NCBI RefSeq assembly: GCF_022369515.1
Contig: NZ_CP059724.1
Location: 868,001-932,000 of the forward strand
Length of the DNA stretch: 64,000 bases
Direction of reading: 5' to 3'
From: Paenibacillus sp. 19GGS1-52
GTDB taxonomy: Bacteria; Bacillota; Bacilli; Paenibacillales; Paenibacillaceae
Positions 32,701 to 42,896 of the stretch are shown here, piece after piece. Made by a program: the position numbers and the translations under genes. The notes beneath the pieces are model-generated. The model worked only from the letters and a program-made list of their open reading frames with translations. It was not told where the DNA came from and did not search any database. Each line of letters begins with the position of its first letter. Position 1 is the first letter of the stretch.

Positions 32701-35157
32701 TTAGTACTTCGTCGCTACGATTGCATCAATCTGAGCTGCTTCCGTTGGATCGGCAGCGATCAAGAGATCATATGCTGCCTGATCCTGACCGCTATCTTTC
32801 TTCAGCGCAGCCAGATACCAGCGGGCAATTTCCCGATTCTGCACATCTGTATAATCCGTACTCAGACCCAGCTTCAAAGTTGCCGCTGCGGTTTTGATAT
32901 CCCCTGACATAAACTGTATTTTTCCAGCATTTAGTGCAATAGCCGGAGTAACCGAGAACGGACGTCCCTGCATTTGTTCGGGAGGGAGTGTTTTTAGATG
33001 CTCCACACCGTCAACTACATGTTTGTAGGCTTCCAGTCCTGTTTTGAAATATTGTTGTTTCTTAGCATCGTCCTTTTGTACAAAGGCCGCATTTCCTAGT
33101 GTAAAGGAACGACTGATCAGAGTATTGTACCAATCAATATCCCAGTTGAACTTATCAGCATTGTCGAGGTATACGCCGTAAGCCAGGTCGCTTTGTCCTT
33201 TCAGATCATAATAACTTACTAATTGGGCCAAAAGACTCTTATTATAAGGCTCATCCTTTAGAGCGCGCGTTAATACACTGTAAGACTCGACAAGGTATTT
33301 TTCATCTTTAGTCTGGCTAAATACCTGCTGATCCAGCGATGATAGGTACATAGCCGATTCAGGATGATAAGGGCGATCCTTCAAAGCCTCAACCAGAGGC
33401 GCTTTGATCTCTTCGTAAGATTGACTGACACCCAGTAGGTTTTTCGCCTTCAGAGCCGCAGCACTAGAACTGATAGCTCCAATTGACAGAAAGAGCAGAA
33501 ACACAGTTCCGATCGCAATGACAGCGAAGTAACTGTTACGCAGCCAAGATGTATTCCAATTTCGGCGGAGAGGTTTACTTTCCATGACAGCTGCCATACC
33601 AGCCAGGCCAAGAAAGACCAGAATACCCATAAACGCATAACTCATATTGAAATCCAGTAGACTGTGGATGAGAATAGACAACGCAATGATCAGATAAAAG
33701 AAACCATTATTGAACTCATCTTTATCCCGTTTTACATATCCACGAATATATTTATAGAAGATATAGAGGATAAAGCCCATAAACACGATAAATCCAAGAA
33801 TACCGACCTCAATCAAGTATTGGAGGAAGAAGTTATGCACCTGACGGCTTGTATAAGGGTTGTTCTGATAATGCTCATACAATGAGGACCAGCCCCCGCC
33901 TCCGGTACCGAGAATTGGGTAATCTTTAATAACCTTTACGGCATCTTTATAAAAAGTAATCCGTTCGAGTACACTGTGCTGTTTGAAGTTGATATTCTCC
34001 AGACGAGTTTCCATATTCGCAGGCAATATCTTGCTTGCACTTGTGCCGATGAGCAGGAACGCAACAATTGCGACCAGTACAACCGATCCGAGCGGAATCC
34101 ACAAGCCAGTCAGCTTACGCGAACCCCAGCTTCCCAACTTCTGTTGCAGCCAAGGGGCCACGAAACGCTGAATGACCCAGCCGATGCCAGCCACAATTAA
34201 GGAAGCTCCCAGCAGGTATCCCCAACCCTTGAGAGCAGCGGAAGTAGTATACTTTGTACTCAGCTCTAATCCCAGATCAGTTATTGGAGTTGTTATCGCC
34301 AGCGCAGCAACACCCGCTACTCCGAGCTGTAGGATCCACAGAAGCTGCTGTGCAGGCTTTAGGAATAATAGCAGCAAGATGAACACAACAGGCAGCAATA
34401 CGAGTCCACCGCGTGAGAGCGTCAGCAGGATCGATACAATGATGGGTACAAGCATAAAGCCATGTGTCAGCGTTCCATACCATTTACGGGAGCGAACCAG
34501 CGCGAAGACAGCTACAAACAGAAAAGCCATTAGGAAGGCTGCATATGTATTCGCATATTGGAAGATAGAGGTGAGCCGCAGACCGTTAGAGTCAGTCATT
34601 ACCGCATCCAAGTATTTACCACCCTGCACTGTGTTTGAGAACCAGCCCACTAAAGAACCGGCGAAACTCCAGCTACCTAGCCAATTCAGGAGTCCAAAAC
34701 CCACAATAAAGTAAGCAATAGCAAGCAGAGCGTTCTGAATGACAAGATTTAGTTGCTTTTGCTTCAAGAGATATAAAGCTATAATGAATATTGCGACATA
34801 CATGCTCTGGATAAACAGCATATTCATCGCCATATAATGCGAAACAGCGACAAACAGCGACAGGGCATACGTTAGAGGCAGCAACAGTGCGGACACCGCT
34901 ACCAAGTCCCTCTGCTCTTCCAACTTGAACTTTTTGTAGTACAGGCCAACCCAGACCAGCAGCATAAACCCGCTTAGCAAGGCCGCTACATATATTGGCT
35001 TCTCAAAGTCCACCTGCTGCCCATTAAACAATCCTACTTGAAATGGGGTCCAGATCAAAAACAAAATTAAAGCAACAACCAACGCCCATATCGAGGCTGG
35101 GATTTTTTCAACAATTCTCGACTGAGCGGCATTTTTACCGTATACTGGTTTCGACAC
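32701..35157 (-). CDS. O-antigen ligase/Wzy_C family membrane protein with C-terminal TPR-like region
   Basis: An 818-residue polytopic membrane protein. About a dozen hydrophobic helices span residues 20-560, with the Wzy_C signature region GTGGGGWSSLYEHYQNNPY and RQVHNFFLQYLIEVGILG (about 415-455) containing the conserved His. The soluble tail (about 565-818) consists of helix pairs resembling TPR repeats. The family polymerises glycans or transfers lipid-linked glycans to acceptors; in Geobacillus and Paenibacillus slg loci a protein of this type (WsfB) is proposed to attach glycan to S-layer protein. With an ABC exporter present in the same locus, ligase is likelier than polymerase. GTG 35157 has AAAGGAGA upstream. 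It is divergent from the glycan cluster. Confidence 0.82.
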   Translation of the reverse strand: MSKPVYGKNAAQSRIVEKIPASIWALVVALILFLIWTPFQVGLFNGQQVDFEKPIYVAALLSGFMLLVWVGLYYKKFKLEEQRDLVAVSALLLPLTYALSLFVAVSHYMAMNMLFIQSMYVAIFIIALYLLKQKQLNLVIQNALLAIAYFIVGFGLLNWLGSWSFAGSLVGWFSNTVQGGKYLDAVMTDSNGLRLTSIFQYANTYAAFLMAFLFVAVFALVRSRKWYGTLTHGFMLVPIIVSILLTLSRGGLVLLPVVFILLLLFLKPAQQLLWILQLGVAGVAALAITTPITDLGLELSTKYTTSAALKGWGYLLGASLIVAGIGWVIQRFVAPWLQQKLGSWGSRKLTGLWIPLGSVVLVAIVAFLLIGTSASKILPANMETRLENINFKQHSVLERITFYKDAVKVIKDYPILGTGGGGWSSLYEHYQNNPYTSRQVHNFFLQYLIEVGILGFIVFMGFILYIFYKYIRGYVKRDKDEFNNGFFYLIIALSILIHSLLDFNMSYAFMGILVFLGLAGMAAVMESKPLRRNWNTSWLRNSYFAVIAIGTVFLLFLSIGAISSSAAALKAKNLLGVSQSYEEIKAPLVEALKDRPYHPESAMYLSSLDQQVFSQTKDEKYLVESYSVLTRALKDEPYNKSLLAQLVSYYDLKGQSDLAYGVYLDNADKFNWDIDWYNTLISRSFTLGNAAFVQKDDAKKQQYFKTGLEAYKHVVDGVEHLKTLPPEQMQGRPFSVTPAIALNAGKIQFMSGDIKTAAATLKLGLSTDYTDVQNREIARWYLAALKKDSGQDQAAYDLLIAADPTEAAQIDAIVATKY

Positions 35158-35298
35158 GTTATAATCTCCTTTTCCTGTAGGTACGAGAATATTTTAGCAT
35201 ATTGAATAATCATTGGGCTACTTTAATCCGATTCTATGATGTTATTAGTTATATGTAAATGGCTTAACTTACCAAGAAATCGCATGGAGGCTTTATAA

Positions 35299-35337
35299 AT
35301 GAAATGTAATAATAACCTGGATGTTGTCTATGACTAA
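35299..35337 (+). CDS. Possible 12-codon leader ORF overlapping the glycosyltransferase start
   Basis: ATG 35299 follows GGAGG (35286-35290) at ideal spacing and reads MKCNNNLDVVYD before TAA at 35335-35337. It overlaps, in another frame, the two possible starts of the glycosyltransferase (ATG 35321 and 35330), neither of which has a good ribosome site. The arrangement suggests translational coupling or a leader peptide at the head of the cluster. No function for the peptide is implied. Confidence 0.4.
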   Translation: MKCNNNLDVVYD

Positions 35338-36622
35338 TGCCAAATCTCTTATTTATAAAAGACTTTATAAAATTGCAGTTAGATTTAAACCTATAGCGGT
35401 GAGGATATTCTCTTTTGAGACTAGGCAGCGCGTTAAGCAAAGGCTGCTCAAGACGGCTTTTCCTATCCATAGGAGTGTTAAGTTGTCACCTACAAAGGAT
35501 GAGCTTACTGGTGTAAACCTTGTGGGGTACTCCAGAGCTGAGATGGGAATTGGTGAGTCTTGCAGAATAGCAGCTAAAAGTATCAGCGCTGTTGATATCC
35601 CATTTGGTATTATAAATTTCACCGGCACGAATTCAGCAAGTATGAATGATGATACTTGGGTACATAAGGAAATACTAGAGCCTAAGTATAATCTTAATAT
35701 CTTTCATATTAATGCGGAACAAATGATTGAAATCTATGCTCACTATGGAAACTCCATTTTTAAAGATCGTTATAACATCGGTTATTGGCATTGGGAGCTA
35801 CCTGATTTTCCTGATGAGTGGAAAGAAAGCTTTAATTTAGTGGATGAGATCTGGGCACCTTCTACGTTTGTTGTGGACTCTATTGCTATGAAAAGCCCAG
35901 TTCCTGTTGTTAAGATACCACATAGCATCGAAGTGAGGATCAACATTAAGCGAAATCGTGCTTACTTTCAATTACCTGAACACACTTTTCTCTTTCTTTC
36001 TATGTATGACTTGAAAAGTTATCAGGACAGAAAAAATCCACAGGCGTCCATTAAAGCTTTCCAATTAGCTTTTCTACCTGAAGATGAGTCTGTAGGTCTA
36101 GTGATTAAAGTAAACAGTGCTCAGCAACAGCGATCGCCAGAATTGGATGAGCTTCATTCACTGATTGGTAATTACAAGAATATTTACTTGATAGAGAAGA
36201 CGCTATCGAGAAATGACACCAATGCTTTGATTTCCGTAACAGACAGTTACATATCCCTTCATCGGAGTGAAGGCTTTGGTCTAGGATTAGCAGAAGCTAT
36301 GTATCTTGGGAAACCCGCTATAGGTACTAACTGGTCATCAAACACTGATTTTATGAATCACAGTAATTCTTGCTTGGTGGATTATACTTTAGTACAGCTT
36401 AACCATGATCACGGTCCCTATAAATCTTATCAATACTGGGCCGATCCTGACGTAGAACATGCAAGCCGCTATATGCGTAAACTTTGTGACGACAGAAACT
36501 ATTATAAAGAAATATCGTCAAAAGGTGAGGAACATATAAAGAAAAATTTCTCTCCACAAGCAATAGGTGAACTGATAAAGAGTAGACTGCATTATATTTC
36601 TTTGTGGAAATTTGGAGGATGA
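35321..36622 (+). CDS. Glycosyltransferase, GT4-like
   Basis: A protein of about 430 residues with a GT-B fold and GT4 features. An N-terminal acceptor half has NLVGYSRAEMGIGESCR. A C-terminal nucleotide-sugar half has the pattern HRSEGFGLGLAEAMYLGKPAIG, in which the two Glu match the E-x7-E motif, followed by TNWSSNTDF. It is the first gene of the plus-strand glycan operon, just before manC. Sugar specificity cannot be read from sequence; the adjacent GDP-rhamnose genes make a rhamnosyl- or mannosyltransferase plausible. The start is uncertain (ATG 35321 or 35330) because the only strong ribosome site upstream serves a 12-codon ORF. The stop lies 1 base before manC. Confidence 0.82.
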   Translation: MLSMTNAKSLIYKRLYKIAVRFKPIAVRIFSFETRQRVKQRLLKTAFPIHRSVKLSPTKDELTGVNLVGYSRAEMGIGESCRIAAKSISAVDIPFGIINFTGTNSASMNDDTWVHKEILEPKYNLNIFHINAEQMIEIYAHYGNSIFKDRYNIGYWHWELPDFPDEWKESFNLVDEIWAPSTFVVDSIAMKSPVPVVKIPHSIEVRINIKRNRAYFQLPEHTFLFLSMYDLKSYQDRKNPQASIKAFQLAFLPEDESVGLVIKVNSAQQQRSPELDELHSLIGNYKNIYLIEKTLSRNDTNALISVTDSYISLHRSEGFGLGLAEAMYLGKPAIGTNWSSNTDFMNHSNSCLVDYTLVQLNHDHGPYKSYQYWADPDVEHASRYMRKLCDDRNYYKEISSKGEEHIKKNFSPQAIGELIKSRLHYISLWKFGG

Positions 36623-36623
36623 A

Positions 36624-37700
36624 ATGACAATCACATGTGTAATCATGGCAGGTGGCAAAGGGGAACGATTTTGGCCTAAAAGCCGGACTAACCTCCCAAA
36701 ACAGTTTCTAAATATCTCAGGCACGAAATCAATGATTCAACAGTCGATAGCGCGACTGGAGAAACTGATTGATATTAGCCAAATCTTCATTGTTACCAAT
36801 GAACTGTATGCTGAATTGATCAAGGCGCAAATCCCGCATTTACCACTAGCAAATATTATTATTGAGCCAGTGGGACGCAATACTGCACCATGTATTGGAC
36901 TTGCATCCATAATTATTGAAGACCGTTTTCCAGATAGCACAATGATCGTAATACCTTCAGATCATATTATTGAGAATGAAGAGGGTTTTGTGAGAATCTT
37001 GAAAACTGCAGTAGAGGTTGCACAGGATAATAGCAATTTGGTAACACTCGGTATTCAACCAACATACCCTGAAACTGGGTACGGCTATATTGAGAGCAGC
37101 GATCAATCGCAGCAAATTAATGAATTACCAGTTCATAAAGTTAATAAGTTCGTTGAAAAGCCTGATCTAGCAACAGCCCAGTCCTATCTGGAATCGGGTA
37201 ATTTCTACTGGAATAGCGGAATTTTTATTTGGAAAATAGAGACAATTAGAGGTTACATAAAAGAACTTATGCCAGAAATGCATGATATATTAGAGACAAT
37301 GAAGACCGTTCTTAAATCCAAGGACCGCGATGCAATCATTCGGTCGGAGTTTCTAAAAATGCCAGACCAGTCCATTGACTATGGAATTATGGAAAAGGTC
37401 AATAATATATATGTTATCCCTTGTGTATTTGGCTGGGATGATGTCGGGAGCTGGACCGCTCTAGAACGGATTAGCGACCTTGACGAAAATGGAAATGTCA
37501 TTAAAGGTAATATTTTAAACCTCGATACTAAGCGCTGCATCATAGAGAGCAATGGAAAGTTGATTGCTACTCTTGGAATTGAGGATCTAATTATTGTAGA
37601 TACTGAAGATGTTACTTTGATTTGTACTAAAGACAAAGCTCAAGAGGTTAAGTTATTGCTCAAAGAGTTGCGTATGCAAAAGCTTGAACAATATCTGTAA
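36624..37700 (+). CDS. manC: Mannose-1-phosphate guanylyltransferase
   Basis: A 358-residue enzyme forming GDP-mannose from GTP and mannose-1-phosphate. It has the pyrophosphorylase signature MAGGKGERFWPKSR...PKQFL, PVGRNTAPCIGLAS, and FVEKPD with NSGIFIWK. It is of the single-domain type, without an isomerase extension. ATG 36624 lies 5 bases after GGAGG and directly after the previous stop; an in-frame TTG at 36612 is upstream of that site and less likely. It supplies GDP-mannose to gmd and rmd. A phosphomannomutase is not present in the window. Confidence 0.93.
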   Translation: MTITCVIMAGGKGERFWPKSRTNLPKQFLNISGTKSMIQQSIARLEKLIDISQIFIVTNELYAELIKAQIPHLPLANIIIEPVGRNTAPCIGLASIIIEDRFPDSTMIVIPSDHIIENEEGFVRILKTAVEVAQDNSNLVTLGIQPTYPETGYGYIESSDQSQQINELPVHKVNKFVEKPDLATAQSYLESGNFYWNSGIFIWKIETIRGYIKELMPEMHDILETMKTVLKSKDRDAIIRSEFLKMPDQSIDYGIMEKVNNIYVIPCVFGWDDVGSWTALERISDLDENGNVIKGNILNLDTKRCIIESNGKLIATLGIEDLIIVDTEDVTLICTKDKAQEVKLLLKELRMQKLEQYL

Positions 37701-38738
<1,038 letters not shown>

Positions 38739-38739
38739 T

Positions 38740-39693
38740 ATGCGTGCACTAATTACAGGGATAACGGGATTTGTAGGTGCTCATTTAGCTGAAGAACTAC
38801 ACAATCAGGGATATGAAGTGTTTGGGACAACTAGAAAAAGTTGTCCTAATGCTATGTTTGCAAACTCTGCAATTCAAATTATTCCGATGAATTATAATAG
38901 TGAAGAAGATATTTTAGAAATACTAAATAAAATAAAACCTCATGAAATATATCATTTAGCCGGACAAAGTTCAGTTAAAATGTCTTGGGAAAATAAAGTG
39001 GATACATTAGAAACCAACATAATTTTAACAGTTAAACTCCTAGAAGCTCTTCGTAAAAGTGATGTGGCTGATAGTGCGAAGTTGCTTATGATTGGATCTT
39101 CAGAAGAATATGGTTCCATTGACAATGAAAATACGCCTATCACTGAAGAAGCTGTTTTAAGGCCGATAAGTCCATACGGGGTATCGAAAGCCAGTACTTC
39201 ATTGTTATTTCAGCAGTATGTTAAAGTATATGGCTTGAAGCTTCTTTATGCGAGACCCTTTAACCACATTGGACCAGGACAGGATATTGGTTTTGTTACT
39301 TCTGATTTTGCAAAGCAAATAGTAATGATAGAAAAAGGTATTCATTTACCGAATATTTCTGTGGGGAATTTAGAAGCACAGAGAGATTTTACAGATGTAC
39401 GTGATATTGTAAGTGCCTATACGATGTTGGTTGAAAAAGGCCAAATCGGAGAAATATATAATATATGTTCTGGGAAACCTCACGCGATAAAATATATTTT
39501 AACTTATTTATTAGATTTGAGTTTCAATAAGAATATCCAAGTCAAACAGGATGAAAATAAAATGAGACCATCTGAGTTTCCAATTTACATAGGGGATTCA
39601 ACAAAAATTCAAGAGCATATTGGTTGGGAAACTACTTACTCTATCGAAAAATCGTTACAAGATATTTTGAATTACTGGAGAATTATGATTTAA
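38740..39693 (+). CDS. rmd: GDP-6-deoxy-D-mannose (GDP-4-keto) reductase, Rmd type
   Basis: A 317-residue SDR-family protein. It has GITGFVGAHLAEEL at the N-terminus, GSSEEYG, catalytic SPYGVSKAS (Tyr and Lys), and NHIGPGQDIGFVTSDFAKQI with GNLEAQRDFTDVRD, all typical of Rmd. Rmd reduces the Gmd product to GDP-D-rhamnose. The direct gmd-rmd adjacency supports this over a fucose (fcl-type) or unrelated 4,6-dehydratase role. D-rhamnose is rare and typical of some S-layer and O-antigen glycans. The DNA becomes clearly AT-rich here and stays so to about 50.2 kb. Confidence 0.88.
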   Translation: MRALITGITGFVGAHLAEELHNQGYEVFGTTRKSCPNAMFANSAIQIIPMNYNSEEDILEILNKIKPHEIYHLAGQSSVKMSWENKVDTLETNIILTVKLLEALRKSDVADSAKLLMIGSSEEYGSIDNENTPITEEAVLRPISPYGVSKASTSLLFQQYVKVYGLKLLYARPFNHIGPGQDIGFVTSDFAKQIVMIEKGIHLPNISVGNLEAQRDFTDVRDIVSAYTMLVEKGQIGEIYNICSGKPHAIKYILTYLLDLSFNKNIQVKQDENKMRPSEFPIYIGDSTKIQEHIGWETTYSIEKSLQDILNYWRIMI

Positions 39694-39705
39694 GGAGCTA
39701 GTTAA

Positions 39706-40482
39706 ATGTTAAAAAAAATCAAGGAAATATATAATTATCGACAAATGCTTGAAAGTATGGTTTTAACAGATCTTAGAACCAGGTATAAAGGATCATTTTT
39801 AGGATTCTTTTGGACGCTTTTAAATCCATTGTTAATGCTCGCCGTGTATTCAATGATTTTTAAGTATGTCGTGCGAATATCCCTAGAGAACTACACGTCT
39901 TATCTTTTTATTGGGATTATTAGTTGGAACCTTCTAAGTCAATCTCTTACATCAGGAGCTACAGCTGTTGTTCGAAATGCCGGTTTAGTAAAAAAAATAT
40001 ACTTTCCTAAAGAGATACTTCCGCTGTCAGTTGTTATCGGTGGGATCATTAACTTTTTATTGAGTTTAATTGTTCTCTTTCCAGTCCTTCTATTCTCTCA
40101 TATAGAAATGGGATGGCCTTTATTGTTTCTTCCCATACTCTTAGTGGTATTTTCTATATTCACACTAGCTTTAACAACATTGGTTTCTTGCTTAAATGTT
40201 TATTTTCGCGATTTAGAACATATTATAGGTGTTTTTATTATGGCATGGTTCTACTTAACACCAATTGTTTTCACATCAGATATGATTCCCGCAGGTTTGA
40301 AAACTGTATTTAATCTTAATCCGATGACCACTATAATGGAAGGCTTCCATGATGTGTTCTTTTACAACAAAGTACCTGATTTATCCATTTTGTCAGTAAT
40401 AGCAGTTCTTTCAATAGGACTATTGATCATATGTTACGCTACATTTGCTAAGTTAAGTAGAAATTTTGCAGAAGAGATCTAA
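39706..40482 (+). CDS. wzm: Polysaccharide ABC transporter permease, Wzm type
   Basis: A 258-residue ABC-2 permease with six predicted helices (about 28-50, 60-80, 105-130, 138-163, 170-190 and 228-248). The N-terminal amphipathic part has LTDLRTRYKGSFLGFFWTLLNPL, the classic Wzm/TagG motif. With the next gene it exports lipid-linked glycan across the membrane. AAGGAG precedes the ATG. The alternative, teichoic-acid export (TagG), is less likely given the surrounding nucleotide-sugar genes. Confidence 0.93.
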   Translation: MLKKIKEIYNYRQMLESMVLTDLRTRYKGSFLGFFWTLLNPLLMLAVYSMIFKYVVRISLENYTSYLFIGIISWNLLSQSLTSGATAVVRNAGLVKKIYFPKEILPLSVVIGGIINFLLSLIVLFPVLLFSHIEMGWPLLFLPILLVVFSIFTLALTTLVSCLNVYFRDLEHIIGVFIMAWFYLTPIVFTSDMIPAGLKTVFNLNPMTTIMEGFHDVFFYNKVPDLSILSVIAVLSIGLLIICYATFAKLSRNFAEEI

Positions 40483-40495
40483 GGAGTGTGCTCTA

Positions 40496-41767
40496 ATGGA
40501 TGCAATTTCCATTAAAAATGTTACCAAATCTTTTAAAATATTCTCTGAAAGAAGTGCGACCTTAAAAGATAGAATTGTTAATCGAAGAAGGAATAACTTT
40601 CAACAGTTTTTTGCATTAAAAGATGTGTCATTGGATATTCAGAAAGGCCAGACCTTAGGGTTTGTTGGACGAAATGGTTCTGGTAAAAGTACCTTACTTA
40701 AGTTATTGACAGGAATACTGTATCCTGATAGTGGTGAAATAGAAGTGAAGGGGAAGGTTTCAAGTTTATTGGAGCTTGGAGCTGGTTTTCATCCCGATTT
40801 TACAGGGAGAGAAAATATTTTTATGAATGCCGCTATACTTGGGTTGAGTAAAAAAGAAATAAAAATGAAATTAGATAAAATAATTGCATTTTCAGAGCTG
40901 AAAGAGTACATTGACAATCCAGTTAGGAACTATTCATCTGGTATGTATATGAGACTCGCTTTTTCCGTGGCAATAATGGTCGAACCAGATGTCCTATTAA
41001 TAGATGAAGTACTGGCCGTAGGAGATGCTGCATTTCAACAAAAATGTATGGATCAATTATTAAAAATGAAAACAAGAGGTGTAACAATAGTCTTTGTATC
41101 ACATGACTTAGGTGCCATGGAAAAACTGTGTGATCGAGTAGTTTGGATTAATAAAGGCATTGTGTCGAGTGATGGCAAGCCAAAAAAAGTTATTGATCAG
41201 TATCTCTCCCATCTAGCTGCTGAGGAGAACAATCGATTGATTCAAGAAACTTCAACTGTTATGGATGAGAATAAAACAATAGAAGAAACTCAAACAGAAA
41301 TTATTATAAGTGAGACAGAACAGAAGTCCGATCCACAAAGATGGGGGAATCGGTTCGTAGAGATCACTAATGTTTATTTCACTGATTACAATAATCAAAA
41401 TAAGCTGAGTTTTTTATCAGAAGATGAAATGATTCTTAAGATTAGATATAAAGGTAATAAAAAGGTGGAAAATCCAATATTCGGACTAGCGATTCACACA
41501 ATTGATCATATCCACTGTTATGGTACAAACACGTTTATTGACTATTATAAAATTAAAGATATTTATGCTAATGATGAAGGGGAGATTCACTTTAAAATCC
41601 CTACATTAAATTTAGGTTCAGGAACGTACCTAGTAACGACAGCAGTACATGATGAACATGGGAACCAGTATGATTTTCACGATAAGAGGTTTTCGTTTCA
41701 AGTCACTAGTCTTTCTAAAGATTTAGGGATTGTGAAAATAGCTCATACTTGGGAACAAAGTGTTTAA
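40496..41767 (+). CDS. wzt: Polysaccharide ABC transporter ATP-binding protein, Wzt type with C-terminal sugar-binding-type domain
   Basis: About 423 residues. The ABC domain (about 1-235) has Walker A GRNGSGKST (58-66), signature YSSGMYMRLAFS and Walker B LLIDEVLAVGD. A linker follows, then a C-terminal beta-rich domain (about 275-423) like the Wzt carbohydrate-binding domain that reads the finished non-reducing end of the chain in E. coli O9a/O8. The presence of this domain, and a methyltransferase as the next gene, imply cap-dependent export. ATG 40496 has AAGGAG upstream; the longer in-frame ORF start at 40466 lies inside wzm. Confidence 0.92.
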   Translation: MDAISIKNVTKSFKIFSERSATLKDRIVNRRRNNFQQFFALKDVSLDIQKGQTLGFVGRNGSGKSTLLKLLTGILYPDSGEIEVKGKVSSLLELGAGFHPDFTGRENIFMNAAILGLSKKEIKMKLDKIIAFSELKEYIDNPVRNYSSGMYMRLAFSVAIMVEPDVLLIDEVLAVGDAAFQQKCMDQLLKMKTRGVTIVFVSHDLGAMEKLCDRVVWINKGIVSSDGKPKKVIDQYLSHLAAEENNRLIQETSTVMDENKTIEETQTEIIISETEQKSDPQRWGNRFVEITNVYFTDYNNQNKLSFLSEDEMILKIRYKGNKKVENPIFGLAIHTIDHIHCYGTNTFIDYYKIKDIYANDEGEIHFKIPTLNLGSGTYLVTTAVHDEHGNQYDFHDKRFSFQVTSLSKDLGIVKIAHTWEQSV

Positions 41768-41783
41768 AAAGGAGGAGTCTAGG

Positions 41784-42881
41784 ATGTCTGAAAATAAAAT
41801 TACCCCTGCTAGTATAATGCATCAGATACGCTCAGGAGTTAGAAAACAAGAACTTCAATTGAGTTCAAATGATAAAATTAAAGAACTCATGATTGATACG
41901 ATTACATTAGATAGTGATTTACACGAATCCCTTCATTTATTAAATTCCAAAATCAATAGATTAGTTCACCGAGTCACTCCAAACATGCCAGTAGCTTTTA
42001 TGGAACCGCGGTTGGTATCGCGTTATAAAATTTTGAATAAATTCATTACACCACTAAGGAAATTTGGGAACAGATTATTCACGAAATGGTATGTCGATAC
42101 AATAACAAATCAACAGAAATATTTGAATAATGATATATGGTTTGGATTGAACAATTCAATTGAAATTATTGTGGAGCAGAACAAATTAATTACACATTTA
42201 GTTGGACAAATTTCTGGTTTGGAAAAAAAAACTGATAATTTTCAAGAGTTTATAACTGAGTTTAATCAGAAGTACACGTTGAAAGATTTTCATTATTCGG
42301 ATTTTGCAGAACGTTTCAGCGGATCTGGGGAAGAAGTGAAACGGATTTTCACGCAGTACTTACAATATTTTAAGATAACCGATACAATTATTGATATTGG
42401 ATGCGGTAAGGGGTATTTTTTGGAATTATTGAAGGAAAATACCTTTAAAGGTATTGGAGTCGATACTGATTTGCGTTTAATTCAAGTATGTAAAGATAAA
42501 GGTTTAGAGGCCTATGTACATGAAGGTGGCGACTATCTTTTTGAACAAAATGATTCTAGTATTGATGCTGTATTCTTCGCTCATGTAATCGAACACTTGA
42601 CCGTACCTCAAAAAATTGCTTTCTTAAATCTTTGTTATCAAAAATTAGTAGTTGGAGGAGTTTTAATAATTGAAACCCCAAACACAACCTCTAACTACGT
42701 AATGAATAACTTGTACTATTTAGATCCAACTCATGAAAAACCATTATTTCCTGAAGCACTAAAGCATTTAGCAGAGATGGCGGGATTTAATGTTATTAAT
42801 TCTTATTTGAGTGAAAAAGTTGAAAATATAGAATCAGAAATACAATACTATAATTTCTCGTTAATATTGGAAAAAAATTAG
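41784..42881 (+). CDS. SAM-dependent methyltransferase, candidate chain-capping enzyme
   Basis: A 365-residue protein. An N-terminal helical or coiled-coil part (about 1-160) precedes a class I methyltransferase domain (about 170-340) with motif I IIDIGCGKGYFLELL, an acidic GVDTD strand end, and HVIEHLTVP and GGVLIIETPN. It directly follows wzt, whose product has a glycan-end-binding type domain, so a role in methylating the terminal sugar to stop chain growth (as WbdD does in E. coli O9a) is plausible; this is inferred. ATG 41784 is preferred, with AAGGAGGAG 6 bases before it. Confidence 0.75.
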   Translation: MSENKITPASIMHQIRSGVRKQELQLSSNDKIKELMIDTITLDSDLHESLHLLNSKINRLVHRVTPNMPVAFMEPRLVSRYKILNKFITPLRKFGNRLFTKWYVDTITNQQKYLNNDIWFGLNNSIEIIVEQNKLITHLVGQISGLEKKTDNFQEFITEFNQKYTLKDFHYSDFAERFSGSGEEVKRIFTQYLQYFKITDTIIDIGCGKGYFLELLKENTFKGIGVDTDLRLIQVCKDKGLEAYVHEGGDYLFEQNDSSIDAVFFAHVIEHLTVPQKIAFLNLCYQKLVVGGVLIIETPNTTSNYVMNNLYYLDPTHEKPLFPEALKHLAEMAGFNVINSYLSEKVENIESEIQYYNFSLILEKN

Positions 42882-42896
42882 GCAAGGGGATTCGGG

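Noticed and set aside
39706..41767. TagGH teichoic-acid exporter
   Set aside because: The ATPase has the C-terminal extension typical of Wzt, and the locus holds GDP- and dTDP-rhamnose genes but no teichoic-acid polymerase or glycerol/ribitol activation genes.
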